DNA of 64,000 nucleotides from Pseudoscleropodium purum (lineage: Eukaryota; Streptophyta; Bryopsida; Hypnales; Brachytheciaceae): contig OZ017803.1 in the NCBI GenBank assembly GCA_963969395.1, positions 434,001 through 498,000 of the forward strand, in the 5' to 3' direction. The position numbers were made by a program, and so were the translations under genes. Below, one piece after another: positions 59,613-64,000 of the stretch; position 1 is the stretch's first letter, and every line of letters begins with the position of its first letter. Under the pieces are notes generated by a model. That model worked only from the letters and a program-made list of their open reading frames with translations. It searched no databases and had not been told where the DNA came from.

Positions 59613-60563
59613 AATCTAGTCCTACAATGTAAGAGAAAGTAGAGAAGAAGTGTGAATCACAACCAAAGTGAGTGAATGCAAAGATAGATTGATACAAACT
59701 GTGAGGAATTTGAGATTAATATGTGATCAACTTTGACAGAATGATGCTCTCTACTTTTGATCCAAAGTTCTGGTGAGAAATTGGATGCCATTCTTGAAGG
59801 AATCCCAAAGTAAACTTGATTGGAATTGTAAATCTCTTGTACAATTGGTAAGAGAAAGTAGAGAAGAAGCGTCACAAGATCACAACAAAAGCAAGTAATG
59901 AAACACATAAGGTAGAACTACCCATTACTACCCTGATTTGCAATTTGACTATATTGGGGCCAACTCTAGGAAAGACACATAATTTTTCAAAGGTGTGCTT
60001 TTGTTTCAAGAGTCAAACTCAAGTGGAATTATAATTTTCTAATAAAAATTGTAATTTTTGTAAATTTCTCAAGTGAAATTGCACAACTACCACTAGATTG
60101 GATTCATAAACGTCTTCTTACAACTCAATACCGCTTTCCAATGTATCTAATAGCACTTGAAGATCCACCAATTATTAATTGACACATCATCTTTTAATAG
60201 CATTAATAAACTACTCTTATCAAAATCTGAAGCAGATTTGGATGCTTTTTTGACGAAATTGGGACAAAGCTATAGACCACGGAATTGGATCATTGATGGA
60301 ATTGGACAATTCTACCTTAGATAGATTCCAGGACTCAAGAATGGTGCTTGAATGGTGTTGGTAAAGATGATACCTGTGAATGGTAGAACTTATTAGTCTC
60401 CCTATGTGAGCTATAGATTGAAGTTTGCGGTAGTTATTGAGACAACAATTGAGATTACTAGGACAAGATTGATGTACCTAGTATGACAACAAAAGTGAAG
60501 CAAGCAAGAGACAAATCTCAACCCATTGCAAACGCACTTTAGATGAATATGTGCATTCATTCC
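59613..60563. other. Intergenic DNA with a 218-bp-spaced direct repeat
   Basis: The sequence gtaagagaaagtagagaaga occurs at 59629 and again from 59847, enclosing an 83-codon minus-strand frame that I do not recognise. Nothing else is called. Confidence 0.4.
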
Positions 60564-60729
60564 TTAACCCTTAAACGTTGCAACAAGGCAAATATTTGTT
60601 TTGGAAAGGGAAGATCTTTATAATGGTTTGACTTGCAATGACTACTTTTGCAATTTTGGAGGCTAGTGATTCACACGGTAATAGAAAAAGATGATTTTGA
60701 GGGTCACCTCTTTGGCGTTTAAGGGTTAA
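60564..60729 (+). mobile_element. Family B element, shorter TTAA MITE
   Basis: A 166-bp copy with ends TTAACCCTTAAACGTTGC and, inverted, TTAACCCTTAAACGCC. The interior gaaagggaagatctt, gacttgcaatgactac and cacggtaatagaaaaagatg is shared with 23136-23364. An internal deletion explains the shorter length. Confidence 0.7.
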
Positions 60730-62000
60730 TCTTGCCTAAACATTAGGGTTGAACTTTGAAAAGGTTGTTGCCCTAACACTAAGAAAGTCAACAAAAAATA
60801 ACTAGTTTTTTTGAAAGAATTGATGTTTCTACAATTTCAATGAATTCATTAATCAAACATTTTTTATATCCTACTCAACATCCGTACTAGGTTAGTGAAT
60901 GTTGTCAAATCTAAGAGTTGTATATATAGCAAGGTGATTTTTTTCTTCAAATCATTCACATTAAGTAATAATTACTCTTCATAATGTATGTAGTTATTCA
61001 TGCCACTTGAATTGTATCTAGTGAAAATAGTGTTGCTATATATACATTATTTTTGCACTTTTGTTGTTTCCAAAGTGCAAAAACGTCATTTTTTTAATAA
61101 TGTAGATAATTGTAAAAGTTTGCCTCCTATTGTCGAGCAATTAATTTTTCATTTTATATCACCTCCTAGTTAAATTTCATGCCCTTGTTCCCATACAAAA
61201 ATTAATAATTTCCAAATTTTATCATCAAGGGTAAATACATTTTAAGGAATATTTTCGTGGGAAAAAAATTCCACAAGACCAAATGTAGTCTACATATGAT
61301 TATTCACAAGTATTTTTTGATTCCTTTAGACTTGAAGAAAGAGCCATGCTCCCAAGAATTAATGCCACAAGGTGGTTAAATAAATCCCATGCTTTGAGAC
61401 AATATTTTTAGGATTTCTACGATGTTTTAGAGATTATATGCCTTGTTTAGTCCCTCAACACTCAACCATCCATTAAGTGGATGATGAATATTGTAAGAAG
61501 TGCAATTCATCCAATTGATATTTATTTAAGAAGCTTAGAGAAAACTCATGTAACATATCAATAGAAAGATGAAAGAATGCTCTACCTACATGAATCAATG
61601 ATTCAAATATGTTATTAGAGTTTCAATTATTCCATTGACGATTTTTTTTAATCAAAAAAGGTTTTCCTAGAAACTTTGGTTGGTGGCATTGTCTTTGTTG
61701 TCATTGAAAACAAAGAGATTGGTGAGTGTGTGTTTGCAATGTCTCTTCTTTTATTGACATTGATGAAATTTTTTTTAATTAAAAATTAAAAATTAATATC
61801 TCTTTCTTATAACACAATCATTGATGGTTGTATGCATCAACGCAAAGCCCTAATTTATTATAATTTCCAAAAGTAATAATCTTACTGATTTAGGTCAAGC
61901 AATTTGGGGTTAACATGTCATGTAGTCATGGTCGGTTTGCCCGTGCTTTACTGAAAAGACACCATTGCAACAGGAGCTACACTATTTGATACCTTTTAGG
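60730..62000. other. AT-rich intergenic DNA, no gene seen
   Basis: Nothing recognised; G+C rises from about 61920 toward the second gene locus. Confidence 0.4.
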
Positions 62001-62330
62001 GTTTCCAAACAACGTTAAATGCTTTCCTAAAGACTCAAGTGGACACCCCCGATTGCAGACGAAGCAAGCTCCCGCGTGCACAACGCTCCCACCTTTCCAA
62101 CGACGCCCGCAGTAGAAAGTACTCGCTGCCCCCACGCCGGCTTTAGCCCCACGCGACGCCCCTACGCACTCCCAAATCACTCACAATCCGATTCCCGAAC
62201 TAAATCCATCGGCGCTGGCAATGAATTCGTCCTTCCAGTTGCAGCTGCGCACCCAAAAGAAATGGAAAAAAAATTCAATCGGCGCCTTCATCACTGTACT
62301 GCCTCATGAATTCCACGGTTTCCATCAATC
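62000..62330. other. GC-rich 5' flank of the second locus
   Basis: GC-rich sequence with opposed short frames of 67-77 codons and no recognised domain. It may be a promoter region or the 3' part of a minus-strand transcript from 62522. Confidence 0.3.
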
Positions 62331-62522
62331 TTAGAATTGCAACAGTGTTCTCAATTCATCACCACAGTCCCGAATTGGAACACGCGAAGCATCCCTTCGT
62401 TGTTGAATATTAAGGCTACTATCGGGTGGTTTCCTGTTTTGGGTTGCTCCTGTTGAAGCTCCATCTTGTTTGGTTGGTTGTGGGGGTTGTGTCGTGTTGC
62501 CATTGTCATCAGACTCCGGCAT
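62331..62522 (-). CDS. Possible short minus-strand reading frame, divergent from the next gene
   Basis: Encodes 63 residues starting MPESDDNGNTTQ and ending ELRTLLQF, hydrophilic and rich in Q, P, D and N, with protein-like composition. I do not recognise it. Immediately upstream, another frame opens with codons for MDEEPK and hits TAG; one more base would join it to the MPESD frame, and after the stop another frame continues with METVEFMRQYSDEGAD (62313-62266). That pattern suggests either a frameshifted pseudogene or an exon of a spliced gene. It shares a spacer of under 400 bp with the plus-strand gene. Confidence 0.3.
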   Translation of the reverse strand: MPESDDNGNTTQPPQPTKQDGASTGATQNRKPPDSSLNIQQRRDASRVPIRDCGDELRTLLQF

Positions 62523-62608
62523 TTTCGCTATTTCGGCTCCTCATCCATCTCTGTTTGTTTGGGGTAGTCCGTGAGCTCCAAGCTTCATCGTAGATCCATT
62601 GTTCTTGT

Positions 62609-62617
62609 TGTATATAG
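62609..62617 (+). promoter_or_regulatory. TATA box of the 62906 gene
   Basis: The sequence TGTATATAGACC around 62609-62620 is a good plant TATA box, about 290 bp before the start codon. Read on the other strand it also gives TATATA, so it could serve the divergent minus-strand frame. Confidence 0.45.
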
Positions 62618-62652
62618 ACCATGCCGTTTCTCATTGCAGCGTCTTTGTTGGG

Positions 62653-62718
62653 ATGTGGTGGTGGTGGTGGAATTCGGTAGCGGAGGACGGGTCGTTTGGT
62701 TCGATTGTTGGGAAATAG
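62653..62718 (+). CDS. Candidate 21-codon upstream ORF with five Trp codons
   Basis: An ATG at 62653 is followed by five TGG codons, then NSVAEDGSFGSIVGK and TAG. It lies between the TATA box and the main start codon. Whether it is transcribed or translated is unknown; the TGG run may be only a trinucleotide repeat. Confidence 0.25.
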   Translation: MWWWWWNSVAEDGSFGSIVGK

Positions 62719-62732
62719 GGTTTAGGGTTTAG
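62716..62732 (+). promoter_or_regulatory. Telo-box motif in the leader
   Basis: TAGGGTTTAGGGTTTAG contains two overlapping copies of the plant telomere-type unit. Such telo-boxes are common in promoters and leaders of plant growth and ribosomal genes (known); their role here is inference. Confidence 0.5.
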
Positions 62733-62747
62733 TAGTGATTTGAGTTC

Positions 62748-62899
62748 GGTTTGCTCTTTGTTCGAGGGTGGTCCGATCTTTGGAATTTGTGTGTGTGATC
62801 GTGAGTTTGGAGATCTTGAGTTTGGTTTGCTCTTTGTTTGAGGTGGAGCCGATCTTTGGAACTTGTGTGTATAATCTTGGATTTGGAGACCTTGAGTTT
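62748..62899 (+). repeat. 76-bp tandem duplication in the leader
   Basis: Two adjacent 76-bp units, each starting ggtttgctctttgtt and ending ttgagttt, about 85% alike by eye. The second ends seven bases before the start codon at 62906. Confidence 0.75.
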
Positions 62900-62905
62900 G
62901 TGGCC

Positions 62906-63271
62906 ATGGGGATGTGCGCGATTCGTGGACCGCTTGTTTTAGACGCCGCGGAGGGAGTAGACGAAGTGGAACCGAGTTCCCCGCGGAGCTGCACCACCAT
63001 GAGCACGAGCTACACGGGGTTTGGAAGCGCCACATCGCAAGATCTTGACGACATTGCGGAAGCGGTGTCTCAGTTTTACGAAGACGGCGCGATTTGGCAG
63101 CGCACGATTCCGCGAGGCCTACGTTGCAAACCTCTCTCATTTGCAGGCGCCATTCTATATGACGTGAACGGCAACCTTCTCACGATGCCGCAGGAGGACG
63201 ATCAGGAGATGGATGAGTATTTCAGCCCCCAGCGGAATCTCGCCGAGGTGGAAGAAGACTTTCGGAACTGA
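62906..63271 (+). CDS. Short plant protein of unknown function
   Basis: Encodes 121 residues in one exon, with GC content far above the flanks. The start is the first in-frame ATG (context GTGGCCATGGGG); a second ATG follows two codons later. The N-terminus (1-45) is acidic and Ser/Thr-rich. A likely conserved core is DGAIWQRTIPRG (60-71) followed by LRCKPLSFAGAILYDVNGN (72-90), and the C-terminus (95-121) is acidic. From memory, the W-x(4)-I-x-x-G-x-(K/R)-C-x-P-L-x-F-(S/A)-G-x-I-x-Y-D pattern occurs in short uncharacterised plant proteins, but I cannot name a family or function. No signal peptide or membrane segment is visible. TATA box, telo-box and leader duplication lie upstream. Confidence 0.75.
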   Translation: MGMCAIRGPLVLDAAEGVDEVEPSSPRSCTTMSTSYTGFGSATSQDLDDIAEAVSQFYEDGAIWQRTIPRGLRCKPLSFAGAILYDVNGNLLTMPQEDDQEMDEYFSPQRNLAEVEEDFRN

Positions 63272-63904
63272 TGGAAATCCTATTTCAACCCTTAGTTACT
63301 TCTGAAGTGGATCGATCTGTAGATTACATTCAGTGATCCATTTCTTTTGAGATCCCGAATTAGATCCTGCTGGGGCTTCCATAATCGCAGTTGACATTCA
63401 ACTGGGAATCTGGATTCAATTCGTCAGCAATTGAATGTGATTCAATACACCGAACGACCAAGATTTGAGAACGTGGAGTTTGATTAGGATTCTTCTTTAC
63501 CGATTTTCTTTTGTACATGAGGAGAGATTGATGTAGGTTACGGATTTTTTGCTGCAGATTAACATTTTCACGACATAAATATTTCAACGCATGTACGTTT
63601 CATTCAATTTATAATTGGATTCGGCATCGGGAGTGGGTGTCCTGCACAACCACAGACTACGGTATCCGAGTTTACAGTATGAACTGTGAAGTCTTCACTT
63701 CACTTACACGTAGAACCTGTGCCCAGATCTGGAGTTTGTGTTGCAATTATTATAGGCAATTAGAGTTTTTGACCTGGCAATCGAGAATGGTCTTAAATGA
63801 GTTCATTACTACGAGTTGTGCGTCAACATATATTGTTTGAATTTGGAGGATTGGCAGAACTGGTCAGGTACCCAACATTGTTTTTACGTCAACATTGGAA
63901 TCTT
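63272..63904 (+). other. 3' flank of the unknown gene
   Basis: AT content rises again after the stop codon. No coding domain was recognised; frames of 67-75 codons on either strand are not supported. The 3' UTR boundary is not visible. Confidence 0.35.
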
Positions 63905-64000
63905 ATGTTCGTCAGGAACGCTGTAACGTACTCCTTCTTGGCGTCGTCATCAGTTGATGAGACTGGGAGCCAGAAGAAGGAAGATGTTATTACCGTCCAT
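63905..64000 (+). CDS. Possible start of a reading frame cut by the window edge
   Basis: From ATG at 63905 the frame stays open for 32 codons to the window end, reading MFVRNAVTYSFLASSSVDE and then a Lys/Asp-rich stretch. G+C is higher than just upstream. A splice acceptor-like ttcgtcag before 63919 is an alternative, making this an internal exon. Product unknown. Confidence 0.25.
   Translation, partial: MFVRNAVTYSFLASSSVDETGSQKKEDVITVH

Noticed and set aside
62716..62732. Telomere repeat as evidence of an interstitial telomere
   Set aside because: Only about two units, in a gene leader; a telo-box is the simpler reading.
62631..63140. 169-codon minus-strand frame over the 62906 gene
   Set aside because: It is the antisense shadow of the real gene and its duplicated leader; its SRSPNSRS-like repeats mirror the 76-bp duplication.

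Overview
The window reads as nuclear DNA of a land plant. It is strongly AT-rich and mostly intergenic. Two short, intronless, GC-rich genes stand out on the + strand about 34 kb apart. The better-identified one encodes a SIAMESE-RELATED (SMR) type cyclin-dependent kinase inhibitor, a family of land plants. I cannot place the lineage further from this sequence; the low gene density and MITE-dominated intergenic space fit a large plant genome. No bacterial-style operons, tRNA, rRNA or CRISPR arrays were seen.

Genes: (1) SMR-type inhibitor at 28928-29365, with a GC-rich promoter, a TATA-like box near 28213 and a long leader. (2) A 121-aa unknown protein at 62906-63271 with a compact conserved-looking block (residues 63-90), a TATA box near 62610, a telo-box and a leader containing a 76-bp tandem duplication. 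A possible minus-strand coding fragment lies divergently upstream (62331-62522). A possible truncated reading frame runs off the right edge (63905-64000).

Almost everything else is old, non-coding mobile DNA. The dominant family (A) is about 915-950 bp, AT-rich, with no coding capacity. It has at least 12 full or partial copies, and its ends read TTAA-CCCCTAAAG inward from both sides. A smaller family (B, 166-234 bp) has the same layout: TTAA followed by CCCTT. TTAA target duplication followed by CCC termini is the signature of piggyBac-type transposons, so these are candidate non-autonomous piggyBac-like elements in a plant. Other short inverted-repeat families include Mutator-like C (one copy with a 9-bp duplication), D (CATTAG termini, apparently no target duplication), hAT-like (8-bp duplications), Tourist/Harbinger-like J and K (TAA/TTA duplications), and unassigned E and L. 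There are also several dispersed repeats without clear ends (F, G, H, M, N, O, P). One decayed LINE retrotransposon with an RNase H domain lies at 20428-22560. Several elements are nested: hAT inside H, hAT inside K, D inside C, and D inside the LINE.

Layout: 1-12 kb AT-rich with A, K and hAT elements; 12.1-13.3 kb a GC-richer block plus element E; 15.6-18.5 kb two A copies; 20.4-23.4 kb LINE with D and B insertions; 24-25.2 kb nested H/hAT, L and G; 27.9-30.8 kb the SMR locus with a downstream minisatellite; 33-36.4 kb F, B, A and H; 43.9-45.2 kb C, a GC-rich block and H; 50.3-51.9 kb a dense MITE cluster; 56-59.6 kb A and P copies; 62-64 kb the second gene locus.
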